From assembly GCA_910575585.1 (NCBI GenBank), contig CAJTGF010000039.1:1-51678 (forward strand): DNA of 51,678 nt, given 5' to 3'. Shown piece by piece: positions 8,167 through 16,429 of the stretch. The stretch's first letter is position 1; the number at the start of each line of letters is the position of its first letter. This DNA comes from Clostridiaceae bacterium. GTDB taxonomy: Bacteria; Bacillota; Clostridia; Lachnospirales; Lachnospiraceae. A program made the translations under genes and the position numbers. The notes under the pieces were generated by a model that saw only the letters and a list, made by a program, of their open reading frames with translations, was not told where the DNA came from and ran no database searches.

Positions 8167-9026
8167 CGGGAGGGGCAGCGGCGCTTCTGCTCATGACAAT
8201 ACTGGCCGGCGCTCTCATGGCAAGGATCGCTCTTGGTAAAAGCCATGGTGAGGAAACCTGTGGGGACGGCGTGGGGATCAGCCAGACAACAGGCGCGAAG
8301 GAAATACAGGCGGACGCGGCAATGGCCATGACCAGCCAAGCAGGGGTCATGCTGGCGCTGGCCGACGGGATAGGCCGGGAAAACACAGGCAAGGTGTGCG
8401 CCAGGCTGGCAGTGGACGCAGTCCTGGACAGTTTCGAGCCCTATCATGAGCTGCATAATCCGGAGTATTTTTTCAGGACCGCGTTTATGGAAGCCAACAG
8501 CCGGATCCAGAAGACCATCGGCCAGCGGAGGGGAGGCGCCAGCCTGGCGGCGGTATTTTGCGGCGGGGGATTTATCCATTACGCCATGGCCGGAGATATC
8601 CGGATTGCTCTGTGGCGGAATCACGAGATCATCCCCTTAAGCAAGGGTCAGACCATGGATGTGTTGGCGATCCAGGCATACAGAGAGGGCAGGCTGTCCA
8701 GGCAGGAGGCCATATGGAGCATAGATGAGAAACGCATATGGAATTATGTGGGCAGGGACGGATTTGAGGAGCTTGAGCTGTGTGAGAGGCCCATACGCAT
8801 AAAGCCAGGGGATAAGATTCTGATGATGAGCAGAGGGATCTTTGAGGAATTATCCTGGAGCGAGATCGAGGATATTCTGGAAGGGCGGGAAACGGCTAAA
8901 GTTTTGACGGGCCGGCTGGTGGAGGCGGCAATCGCAAAGAACGATCCGGAGATGGAGAATGGCAGCGTCCTGCTCCTGAACATAAAGGCGGAGGCAGCAG
9001 ATGAGAAGGATAAATTCAGAGTTTAA
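8163..9026 (+). CDS. PP2C-like serine/threonine phosphatase, membrane-tethered
   Basis: The 287-residue protein has an N-terminal hydrophobic helix (about residues 6-22) and a PP2C-family core. The core shows MLALADGIG (metal-binding Asp and Gly), GGASLAAVFCGGGFIHYAMAGDIRIALWR (the 'GDSR' strand) and a late ENGSVLLL in place of the DN motif. PppA removes phosphate from Fha in type VI systems and resets firing; the FHA neighbours support a similar job. Some acidic metal ligands of full PP2C enzymes are replaced, so activity is uncertain. Its 3' end overlaps the following PP2C-like gene by 26 bases. Confidence 0.65.
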   Translation: MTGGAAALLLMTILAGALMARIALGKSHGEETCGDGVGISQTTGAKEIQADAAMAMTSQAGVMLALADGIGRENTGKVCARLAVDAVLDSFEPYHELHNPEYFFRTAFMEANSRIQKTIGQRRGGASLAAVFCGGGFIHYAMAGDIRIALWRNHEIIPLSKGQTMDVLAIQAYREGRLSRQEAIWSIDEKRIWNYVGRDGFEELELCERPIRIKPGDKILMMSRGIFEELSWSEIEDILEGRETAKVLTGRLVEAAIAKNDPEMENGSVLLLNIKAEAADEKDKFRV

Positions 9027-10755
9027 GACCGGCAACCTGTCAGAGGAAGGGCAGCAGCTGGCCAACAGAGATTACTTTGGATATGTGGAGATGGATGACT
9101 TCGCTTTTTATGCCATGGCGGACAGCCTGGACGGGGAGCTGGTCATAAACAGCGCGCGGATCGCCGTGGAATCGCTGATCCGGGATTTTACGGAACACCC
9201 TTCCATGAAAAAGAAGGCTTTATCCCGGTATCTGCGCCAGGCCCACAGAGAACTGCAGCGGCAGAAAAAAGGGCTGCATCTGAAAGCTTCCGTAGTCATC
9301 GCTGTGACAGACTACCAAAAGATCCGGTACTGTCATGCGGGAAACAGCCGGTTCTGCCTGATACGAAACGGAAGGGTCCTGGAACGGACTATAGACCAGT
9401 CCCTGACCCAGAACCTGATATCAGAGGGGAAGGCGCCTTTGGATCAGGCGGCGGCCCATGAGGAGCGGAACAACCTGTATTCCTATTTAGGGGAACGGGG
9501 AACGCCGAAGATCCGGATTTCTAAGAAGGTGAAACTGGAGAACGGGGATATCTTCGCCCTGCTGACCAGGGGAGTCTGGGAGCGGTGTCAGGAACCGGAG
9601 TTTTTGGGACTGATCAATGACGGAAAGGACCTGGATGAGATCTTAGGGCAGGTGGAGGACGCGGTCTTAAGAGACCAGGAAGAGGTTAAAATTGACAACT
9701 ATTCCCTGGCCCTGACCTTTGTTAACAAGGTGTACCGGCCTCCCGAGAAAAAGTGGACATTCAAAAAGATCATGATGATGGTCTTGCCTGTTCTCTTGGT
9801 ATGCGGTGGGATAGGATTGGGCTTTTACCTGCGGCACAGGAACATTCAGGCCAAGATAAGGAGCCTGGATCAATATATGGAAAGCGGGGAACTTTACCTT
9901 CGCTATGACAATTACCAGAAAGCGTCAGAGGAGTATGGGGAAGCCTTAAAGCTGGCAAAGGGGTTAAAGAGACAGGATGAATCCAGAGAGGCGGACCAGT
10001 ATAAAAAGCTGGCGGAACAGATCATGCTAGCGGACGAGGCCATGGCGTCAGGCGAATACCAGAAGGCTCAGGAGCTGTACCTGACAGCGGGCAGGATGTC
10101 AGCAGAGTCAGGGAATATAGGAAGAGCCTATATTTACAGTCAGCTGGGAAGGACGAAGGAATACATAGAAATATTTGATCTGATTGATATAGGGGAACAG
10201 AAAGAGGAATACGGGGACTTAAAAGGGGCTGTCAAGTCCTATAAAGAGGCCAGAGCCAAGGCGGCGGATCTGTACTACAAAGAAGGCAAAGAGGAAGCGC
10301 TGGCCAGACAGATGGCAGCGGAGGAGAAGATCGAGGAAGAGGCCCAGGAAGCCGTCAGCAGGCAAAAGGAGATCCAGGAGTCGGCGGCGGAGGAGGCCGC
10401 GAAGAAGCAGCAGGAGCAAGCGGCAAAGCAGGAGCTGGAAAACCAGCAGAAAGCCAATGACCAGCAAAATGCCATTGACCTGGAGAATCAGGGAAACGAG
10501 CTGATGACCCAGGAACAATACGAGAGCGCCATCACCTTCTATCAGACAGCGCAGGCGATCTATATCCGGCTGGAGCTGGCAGATCTGGCGGACGGACTCA
10601 ACAGTAAGATCGGGGCGGCCCGGGCCGGCATCGAGGCGATCCAAGAGTCAAAGGCGGCAGCGGAATCGGAATCAGCGGCAGAGGAAGAGTCTCGCAAGGC
10701 GGAGGAGGCCAAAAAACAGAGCGAGGAATTCGGGCCATGGATGCAGACAAGATAG
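9001..10755 (+). CDS. PP2C-like domain, transmembrane helix and TPR protein
   Basis: This 584-residue protein has three parts. Residues 1-245 are a second, divergent PP2C-like domain (NRDYFGYVEMDDFAFYAMAD, CHAGNSRFCLIRNGR, NGDIFALLTRGVWE). A transmembrane helix spans about 258-276. The C-terminal part holds TPR-like repeats (SGELYLRYDNYQKASEEYGE and later copies) separated by a long Glu/Ala/Gln-rich coiled coil (about 430-500). It is probably a scaffold joining phosphorylation control to the membrane. Several catalytic Asp positions seem lost, so it may be a pseudophosphatase. By topology the two soluble parts lie on opposite sides of the membrane, with the TPRs outside if the N-terminus is cytoplasmic. 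Confidence 0.6.
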   Translation: MRRINSEFKTGNLSEEGQQLANRDYFGYVEMDDFAFYAMADSLDGELVINSARIAVESLIRDFTEHPSMKKKALSRYLRQAHRELQRQKKGLHLKASVVIAVTDYQKIRYCHAGNSRFCLIRNGRVLERTIDQSLTQNLISEGKAPLDQAAAHEERNNLYSYLGERGTPKIRISKKVKLENGDIFALLTRGVWERCQEPEFLGLINDGKDLDEILGQVEDAVLRDQEEVKIDNYSLALTFVNKVYRPPEKKWTFKKIMMMVLPVLLVCGGIGLGFYLRHRNIQAKIRSLDQYMESGELYLRYDNYQKASEEYGEALKLAKGLKRQDESREADQYKKLAEQIMLADEAMASGEYQKAQELYLTAGRMSAESGNIGRAYIYSQLGRTKEYIEIFDLIDIGEQKEEYGDLKGAVKSYKEARAKAADLYYKEGKEEALARQMAAEEKIEEEAQEAVSRQKEIQESAAEEAAKKQQEQAAKQELENQQKANDQQNAIDLENQGNELMTQEQYESAITFYQTAQAIYIRLELADLADGLNSKIGAARAGIEAIQESKAAAESESAAEEESRKAEEAKKQSEEFGPWMQTR

Positions 10756-10780
10756 AAATGAGAACATGCAGGGAGGAAGT

Positions 10781-13258
10781 ATGGCACAGTACGGATATAT
10801 CCTGAATCAGGAGAAACAGGAAAACAGGGCAGGCGCCTATAAGAAGAGGGACTTGGAAAAGATGACCCTGTTTCATCTCAGGGAGATCTGCCGGAAGGAG
10901 CATCTGGTGGCGCCGCCTTCCTGGAGGGCAGACCGGGAGGGGCTTATCCGTCTTATCATGAAGTTCAGAGGGAGGAAGGAGTACCGCCATATCCAGTCAG
11001 GGGAACCGGAGGGGTTTAAGCGGCTTCAGGAGCAGATAAACGAAAAGACAGTCCATATATTACGGGATAGGAAGACCCGCATATCAGGGACGATCATCCT
11101 TTATAAAGGAGCGGGCATTAATGAACTGGATGGTTATCGATTTCAGTCGGAAGGGGATATCTACGAGGGAAATCTTCTTTTAGTGGATGAAATCTTTCAG
11201 ATCTATACCTGTTTTTATATCCGTCAGGTAGATGGGGAGCATTACCTGTTTAAGGGAAAGGATGTGCCGGTGCGGCCACTGGGAAAGCACCAGTATTTTA
11301 TCTTGTATTTTCCCAATGAGAGGGATTCAGAGTTTTTCTACGACTGCTATTATGGCAATCCGGCCATGGTCCCGGGATATATTGAGGGAATCAGGATCCC
11401 GCTTCTGGATATTGAGGAGAGGGAGCTGACGGATGCGGATCTTCCCCTGGTTATTGATTTTGGAAGTTCCAACACTACCATGGGGATCTCCATGACAGAC
11501 GGGACTATCCGGAGGGCCGTTGATCATGGAAGCGGACTTATTCCAAGCATCATCGGGGTAAAGGAGATCCGGGAAGACAGACTGCGGTTTGTCTTCGGGC
11601 ATGACGCTTTGAGCTTGTATCAACAGACGTACCAGGACGAGGATGTGACCATCTTTTATGATGTGAAAAGGTGGGTCAGCGACGCGGACCGAAAAGAGAG
11701 CGTGATCCTGAAAAACGGTTATAAATACCAGATCCCCAGGCGGGATATGCTGCGCGCGTATCTGGACTATCTTCTGGAACTGGCCAGCCAGCAGTTTAAA
11801 TGCCGGTTTTCCAACATACAGCTATTAGCGCCTATTCGCCAGAAAGAGAAGTTTCAGCAGCTGTTCAAAGAGCTTTTGCCGGAATACACGGTAAATTGTC
11901 AGCTGGACGAGGGGATGGCGGTGCTGTTCCATGACATCCATCAGCTGATCAGTCAGAACCGGTATGAGCAAAATCGGTGGTATCACGCCCTGCTCATTGA
12001 CTGTGGGGGAGGGACCACAGATCTGACATCCGGGCGGTTTCGGATTGATAACAACCGGGTTTCCTATATCATTGACCTGGAGACCCGTTATGAGAACGGG
12101 GATACGAATTTCGGAGGCAATAACCTTACCTATCGGATCATGCAGATGTTAAAGGTATCTATAGGAGCCTGTCTCAATGGAGGCAGCGCCCCAAGGTTTG
12201 CCACCCGGGAAGGGGATGACCCTTACGGGGAGCTGGAGGAGGCATACAGGAAGGCGGAGGCCATGATCCCCACCAGATTCCGGGAGTATGAGGAGCAGGG
12301 CAGGGAGCAGTATTTTGTGGTAAAGAATAACTACTATTATCTGTTTGAGACGGCGGAAACCATAAAGAAGAAGTTTTTCCAGCCGGATTTTCGGTATGAG
12401 CTGACAGTGTCCACACAAAAGCAGGAGGGGAAAAAAGACAGCGTGTTTCTGGACAGGTGGAAGCTGGCTGTCCTTAAGGATGGGCAGCTGGGGCATCTTA
12501 CACAGCCCCTGGAGATCCGGCTGTACCTTAACGAGGTGGAAGAGCTGCTGCGTCCCGAAGTCTATCAGCTGATGGAACATTTCCTGGATGAAAAATTTTG
12601 TCAGGGAGAACTGCAGAACTACGAGATGATAAAGCTGACAGGGCAATCCTGCAAGTCCAGTCTTTTTACGGAGGCCCTAAAGCAGTATGTTCCGGGAAAA
12701 CTGATACAGGATACGAAAAAGGATAAGGAAGGCACAGAGCTTAAAATGTGCTGCCTGGAAGGGGCCCTGGCCTATTTCCTCAACTGCAAGCTGGGGTATA
12801 TGAAGATGAGTCAGAACTATCAGGTAGGCTCCCTGCCTTACGAGATCATGGCGTTTACCCATGAAAACAAGGAGAAGGTGCTGATAAAGAGCCTGGATCC
12901 GGAGGATCATATCGGATACATCTCCAGGTTCCGGGTCGGAAAGCAGCTTGACCTGTATCTCAATGACAGCAGGGGAAACCGGCTGAAAACCTACTATTTT
13001 GAGTACGATACCACAAAGTTTGAGAGAACGACCCAGGAAGCCATTGATCAGGCGTACATGGGTACTGTGATTCAGGAGGAGACGGACATCATCGTGGAGG
13101 GGGAGATGAAGTTCTTTGTTTGGGTATCGAAACCAAGATGGGGATTTATGGTCCTTCCGGTTTTGAGAGAAGGGGAGCTTTTGTATAAGGGGAAAGAGAC
13201 CTTCTTTGACTTTGAGGACGATACCTGGGAAATGAACTTTTTTGATGGGAGAAAGTAG
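10781..13258 (+). CDS. Hsp70/actin-fold ATPase-like protein
   Basis: This is an 825-residue soluble protein. An N-terminal helical segment (MTLFHLREICRKEHL) resembles SAP-like domains. The Hsp70/actin nucleotide fold starts near residue 223 with VIDFGSSNTTMGI (phosphate-1 loop) and continues at about 405 with LIDCGGGTTDLTSG (phosphate-2 loop). KLTGQSCKSSLF later resembles the adenosine motif. The C-terminus differs from the DnaK substrate domain. With the J-domain protein upstream it may form a dedicated chaperone pair for the injector; this is inference. ATG 10781 is favoured over an in-frame ATG 15 bases upstream because GGAGG lies between the two. Confidence 0.7.
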   Translation: MAQYGYILNQEKQENRAGAYKKRDLEKMTLFHLREICRKEHLVAPPSWRADREGLIRLIMKFRGRKEYRHIQSGEPEGFKRLQEQINEKTVHILRDRKTRISGTIILYKGAGINELDGYRFQSEGDIYEGNLLLVDEIFQIYTCFYIRQVDGEHYLFKGKDVPVRPLGKHQYFILYFPNERDSEFFYDCYYGNPAMVPGYIEGIRIPLLDIEERELTDADLPLVIDFGSSNTTMGISMTDGTIRRAVDHGSGLIPSIIGVKEIREDRLRFVFGHDALSLYQQTYQDEDVTIFYDVKRWVSDADRKESVILKNGYKYQIPRRDMLRAYLDYLLELASQQFKCRFSNIQLLAPIRQKEKFQQLFKELLPEYTVNCQLDEGMAVLFHDIHQLISQNRYEQNRWYHALLIDCGGGTTDLTSGRFRIDNNRVSYIIDLETRYENGDTNFGGNNLTYRIMQMLKVSIGACLNGGSAPRFATREGDDPYGELEEAYRKAEAMIPTRFREYEEQGREQYFVVKNNYYYLFETAETIKKKFFQPDFRYELTVSTQKQEGKKDSVFLDRWKLAVLKDGQLGHLTQPLEIRLYLNEVEELLRPEVYQLMEHFLDEKFCQGELQNYEMIKLTGQSCKSSLFTEALKQYVPGKLIQDTKKDKEGTELKMCCLEGALAYFLNCKLGYMKMSQNYQVGSLPYEIMAFTHENKEKVLIKSLDPEDHIGYISRFRVGKQLDLYLNDSRGNRLKTYYFEYDTTKFERTTQEAIDQAYMGTVIQEETDIIVEGEMKFFVWVSKPRWGFMVLPVLREGELLYKGKETFFDFEDDTWEMNFFDGRK

Positions 13259-13267
13259 AGGGGTGTT

Positions 13268-14557
13268 ATGGACCATATGGAACAGATGAAGGAGATGATT
13301 CACAGAGAGATCCAGTCTATTGAAGGACTTGAAGAACGGGTAGCATTTAAAGAGATGATAGAGGGCGTATTCTTGGCGTTATATGAGGCCAATGAAACCA
13401 TGTATAAACGGCTGGAATCCCGGGTCATGGATGAACTGGCTTATGATATAAACCGTTATCAGATCAAGACCGGACTGGTAGAGCGGGCCTATCTGGATCA
13501 GTCCCATCATTCAATGGCGGCGGTGTGTCAGGAGGATCTGGAAAAACCTATTTATAAAGCCTCGGATCTGCGTGAAAAGATAGAAAACCAGGGAGAGGCG
13601 TGCCTGACAACGGTATTTGTCCAGTGTGATGCTCTGGAACTGAAAAATTTTTATAAAGACCAGGGCTCCTTTACCGGAATTTTATATGCCGAAAAGGAGT
13701 ACCCGGTTCCGGTAACAGCTAAGATGACGAGAAGATACCTGTCAGAAATAGAACATCTGTATCATCTGTTTATGAAAAATGGAGTCCCCTGGAAGACGGT
13801 CAACGCCCCCTATTTTTTTAAGATGGCGGACATCTGTATTGGGAATATTCCGGAGGAGATACCGGACGATGTGCCGGTGACAGGGTTGGGGATGGATTTT
13901 GGAGCATATAACCCATATATCCATTATGACATGGTTCCCATATGGAATATTCGAAGGCTGAAATTAGACAGTGTGGGCTTTCCCGTGGCGTGTGAGGATC
14001 ACGAAAACTATGAGCATACCATCTCTGTCCGCCAATACGGAGCAGAGCACGCGTACCTTGTGGAGGACAGAAGCGGGATCCGGCATATACGGCAGAATGG
14101 AGACAGGCTTTTGATTACGGGAAAAGCCGCTAATGCGAAAAAGTGGGATGTGTACATGATACAAAATGGCCAGGAACACAAGATAGACCGCTATACCTAT
14201 CCGGTTATGGAGAACTTTAGGAAGGATGGGTTTGCGGAGCGGTTTAAGATCCGGGCCGGACAGCCTGTTAAGACAAAAGGGGAGTTGCGCAGGTTTATTC
14301 TGGGATTTGGGCTGGAGGACTACATAGAATACCAGGACTGCGGGTTGGAGGAGCCGGGAAGCGGAAGGGGAGAAACCTATCCTATGAATTTTTTTATGCA
14401 AGAGGAAGTGAGAGAACAAAAGGGAAAGCGTCTTTTGCGTCTCTATTTCAGGCCGAAAAGCCAAAAGGAGTGGCTTTTGAGAGACGTGGCGAGTTTTATC
14501 ACATCCGAAGTCCAGGAGTTATATCCAGAATACCAGTGCGAAGGAGTGCTGCTATGA
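13268..14557 (+). CDS. Conserved injector-cluster protein, candidate baseplate wedge component
   Basis: The 429-residue soluble protein has no motif that I recognise. Its N-terminal 100 residues are helical and acidic (MIHREIQSIEGLEERVAFK, LYEANETMYKRLESR), followed by mixed alpha/beta sequence. It sits in an unbroken run with the Hsp70-like gene (9 bases upstream) and two further unknown genes, and it precedes the PAAR/VgrG genes. In tail-like systems this position is taken by the gp6/TssF, gp7/TssG and TssK-type baseplate proteins. The size suits none of these exactly, so baseplate is a positional guess. Its stop overlaps the next ATG (ATGA). Confidence 0.4.
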   Translation: MDHMEQMKEMIHREIQSIEGLEERVAFKEMIEGVFLALYEANETMYKRLESRVMDELAYDINRYQIKTGLVERAYLDQSHHSMAAVCQEDLEKPIYKASDLREKIENQGEACLTTVFVQCDALELKNFYKDQGSFTGILYAEKEYPVPVTAKMTRRYLSEIEHLYHLFMKNGVPWKTVNAPYFFKMADICIGNIPEEIPDDVPVTGLGMDFGAYNPYIHYDMVPIWNIRRLKLDSVGFPVACEDHENYEHTISVRQYGAEHAYLVEDRSGIRHIRQNGDRLLITGKAANAKKWDVYMIQNGQEHKIDRYTYPVMENFRKDGFAERFKIRAGQPVKTKGELRRFILGFGLEDYIEYQDCGLEEPGSGRGETYPMNFFMQEEVREQKGKRLLRLYFRPKSQKEWLLRDVASFITSEVQELYPEYQCEGVLL

Positions 14558-15255
14558 ATTATCTGTGGGAGGTTATGGTGAGCGCCAGAATCCAGGGGAT
14601 TTCGGAGGGGTGTATAGCTTTTCGCAAAGCGAAACGATACAGTCCCTATATGGAGGTTTCCTGCCCATGTCTGAATCAGGCGTATGTAGAGACAGGCGGA
14701 TATACCGAGGTGGAAGTCAATCCCTATTACCGGTTTTTTGACATATTTAAAGAACTGTATCATCCCCAGATGACCGAATATGGTCAGCTGCGGGAAAGTC
14801 TGACAAACCTGATCTTTCATCAGCTGGCGGAAAGCGACGCCGTGTCGGGGATGACAAAGGAAGAATATTATAAAAAGCTGCTTTATCATGATTTTTCCAG
14901 TCATCTGTTTGGGGAAATCATGATGGAGGAGATGAAGCTTTTTGACAGAGAGGAAAGAGAGATTATCTTAAGCGGGCTGCTGCGGCAGTACCAGACAGGC
15001 AGCTCTTTCGATATCTTTAAAGATATGATGGAGGAGCTGATACCAGACAACATCGTATACCGCAATAATGATAATTTCGAGGAGATTATGGTCTTTATCG
15101 GCCAGAAGCAGGAAAAGAAGATTGAGGACAAAATGGATTTTCTTATCCAGATGTTTGTGGACATCCCTTATCATGTAGAGCTTTATTATGAGTATCATTT
15201 TGGCATCATCGGGATTGAGGGGACCATGGAGATTGAGGAGATCGCCCTATGCTAG
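14554..15255 (+). CDS. Conserved injector-cluster protein, unknown
   Basis: The 233-residue protein starts at ATG 14554, overlapping the previous stop as ATGA and preceded by AAGGAG. An in-frame GTG 84 bases upstream lies inside the preceding gene and is not needed. The sequence is acidic and rich in aromatic and Met residues (YYRFFDIFKELYHPQM, YHDFSSHLFGEIMMEEMKLF), mostly helical, without membrane segments. I recognise no family. Tight coupling to its neighbours suggests that it is a structural or assembly partner of the same complex. Confidence 0.4.
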   Translation: MNYLWEVMVSARIQGISEGCIAFRKAKRYSPYMEVSCPCLNQAYVETGGYTEVEVNPYYRFFDIFKELYHPQMTEYGQLRESLTNLIFHQLAESDAVSGMTKEEYYKKLLYHDFSSHLFGEIMMEEMKLFDREEREIILSGLLRQYQTGSSFDIFKDMMEELIPDNIVYRNNDNFEEIMVFIGQKQEKKIEDKMDFLIQMFVDIPYHVELYYEYHFGIIGIEGTMEIEEIALC

Positions 15256-15300
15256 AGAATATAAGTTCCTGCCACAAAAACGAAGGGAAAGGAGCCTGCA

Positions 15301-16080
15301 ATGTTTCAGTACATATATCCCAGATTTCAGAAGAAACGGCTGCTGCGGGCCGAGATGCTGGAGCAGCTTCGGGATTACCCAAAGACCATCGTGAACCTTA
15401 TATTGAAAGAGACAGCGGACGGTATTGTGTCGGGGTGCGGACTTACATGGGAGAATGAGGAGCTGACAGTGGGACCGGGGATGGTCAGCAGGCATGGACA
15501 GCTCTATCTTATGAATGACGCCCAGACTGTGCCGTGCAAAGCGGAGGATAGAATAAAGTACCTGAAAATACGGTTTGGGAAGGAACGGGAGGAGACGGGA
15601 TTTGTGGCCGGGACCGGGGAGATCATTCTGGAGAACCAAAAGGCGGACTCTTCCTGCGAGATGGAGCTATGCCGTTTCCGCCTGCAGAACGGAGCCAGGC
15701 TTAGGTGCCGCTATGAGAATTTTGAGGACTATTCGACCGAGTATGACACAGTGAATCTTATCCATGTCCCCTATGCGGCAGAGGGGAAAAGTACCATGGC
15801 TCCAGGACTCTTAAAACAGTACGCCGGAGAATTGCTGGCAGCAGGAGCATCAGATGTCATGGATGTGACCTTTGCCATGAATATTCTGGCCCAGGACGGA
15901 AGGGTATCCCTGGACTATATTTTGCTGTATCTGGAAAGAAGGCTGAACAGGAAGCCGGATGGCCGGGACAAAAAAGAGGTGTATCTGGCTCTGCTGGAAC
16001 TGTTAAAAGGACAGGGACCGGGGAACTGGGATGACAAGGGCAAAAAGCGTCAGAATAACCGGGAGATCATGTTGGTTTGA
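15301..16080 (+). CDS. Candidate baseplate protein, unknown family
   Basis: This is a 259-residue protein after AAAGGAG. The N-terminal section FPRF-like QYIYPRFQKKRLL is followed by a beta-rich domain containing DGIVSGCGLTWENEELTVGP and MVSRHGQLYLM. That style, 'description of what is at G, P and G turns', recalls the beta-sandwich shoulder of phage baseplate proteins and TssK. The C-terminal 80 residues are helical and basic. It is the last complete gene before the PAAR-like spike gene. Baseplate membership is inferred from this pattern and position only. Confidence 0.4.
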   Translation: MFQYIYPRFQKKRLLRAEMLEQLRDYPKTIVNLILKETADGIVSGCGLTWENEELTVGPGMVSRHGQLYLMNDAQTVPCKAEDRIKYLKIRFGKEREETGFVAGTGEIILENQKADSSCEMELCRFRLQNGARLRCRYENFEDYSTEYDTVNLIHVPYAAEGKSTMAPGLLKQYAGELLAAGASDVMDVTFAMNILAQDGRVSLDYILLYLERRLNRKPDGRDKKEVYLALLELLKGQGPGNWDDKGKKRQNNREIMLV

Positions 16081-16169
16081 GTCTTTGTGTATCCGCTGTG
16101 GACCGCGCAATCATGCCATGAAAATCCGGCGGCGGGATTTTCAAAGAAAAATGGAAGGAGATGTAATCT

Positions 16170-16321
16170 ATGGGAGGTCAATTTAGGGTAAAGGACGGGG
16201 ATGGGCTTATTTGTTCCTTGGGGAGTATGGACAGCAGCATATGCGTCCCGGTCTGCCATGTAGACCGCATAGCAGGCAAAAATGGAGCAACGGTCAATGA
16301 CTGCAAAGCGGGAGTAAATAT
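16170..16321 (+). pseudogene. DUF4280 PAAR-like spike gene, 5' half (interrupted)
   Basis: ATG 16170 lies nine bases after GGAAGGAG. The frame gives 50 residues of a DUF4280-type PAAR-like protein (LICSLGSMDSSICV, then TVNDCKAGVN) and runs into a stop just inside the mobile element (TAA 16323-16325). The remainder, LPFGVCQQPPTPKPC onward, lies at 33406-33577. Joining the halves at the shared TAT gives an uninterrupted 107-residue protein with the family's order: C-S-.G, VN.-PFG.C, PC.P, PW and CxCGG. PAAR-like proteins cap the VgrG tip. As it stands the gene is broken. Confidence 0.85.
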
Positions 16322-16343
16322 ATAATTGATACATAAGTAAAGA
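16319..16343. other. Left attachment junction (attL) of the IME
   Basis: Host sequence GGGAGTAAATAT meets the element here. The element-side arm TTGATACATAAGTAAAGA matches the inverted arm at the right end. The reconstructed empty site GGGAGTAAATATTCTCCC is a dyad (GGGAG/CTCCC), as expected for a serine-recombinase target. Confidence 0.75.
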
Positions 16344-16355
16344 TTTTCAAATCCA

Positions 16356-16403
16356 GATATAATCATGGTTGGCATATCCCGCCAAAAGAGTTATGATTAT
16401 ATC
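16356..16403. promoter_or_regulatory. Inverted repeat upstream of the recombinase
   Basis: GATATAATCAT (16356-16366) and ATGATTATATC (16393-16403) are perfect inverted 11-mers 26 bases apart, just before the recombinase ribosome site (AGGAGG 16415-16420). They could be an operator or an mRNA hairpin that limits recombinase synthesis, or accessory recombinase sites. Confidence 0.45.
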
Positions 16404-16429
16404 GCCACTTATGTAGGAGGTTATATACC

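Noticed and set aside
16230-16334. Minus-strand small protein across the left attachment site
   Set aside because: The plus strand carries the DUF4280 half gene with a good ribosome site and a matching partner beyond the element, which explains the region fully.
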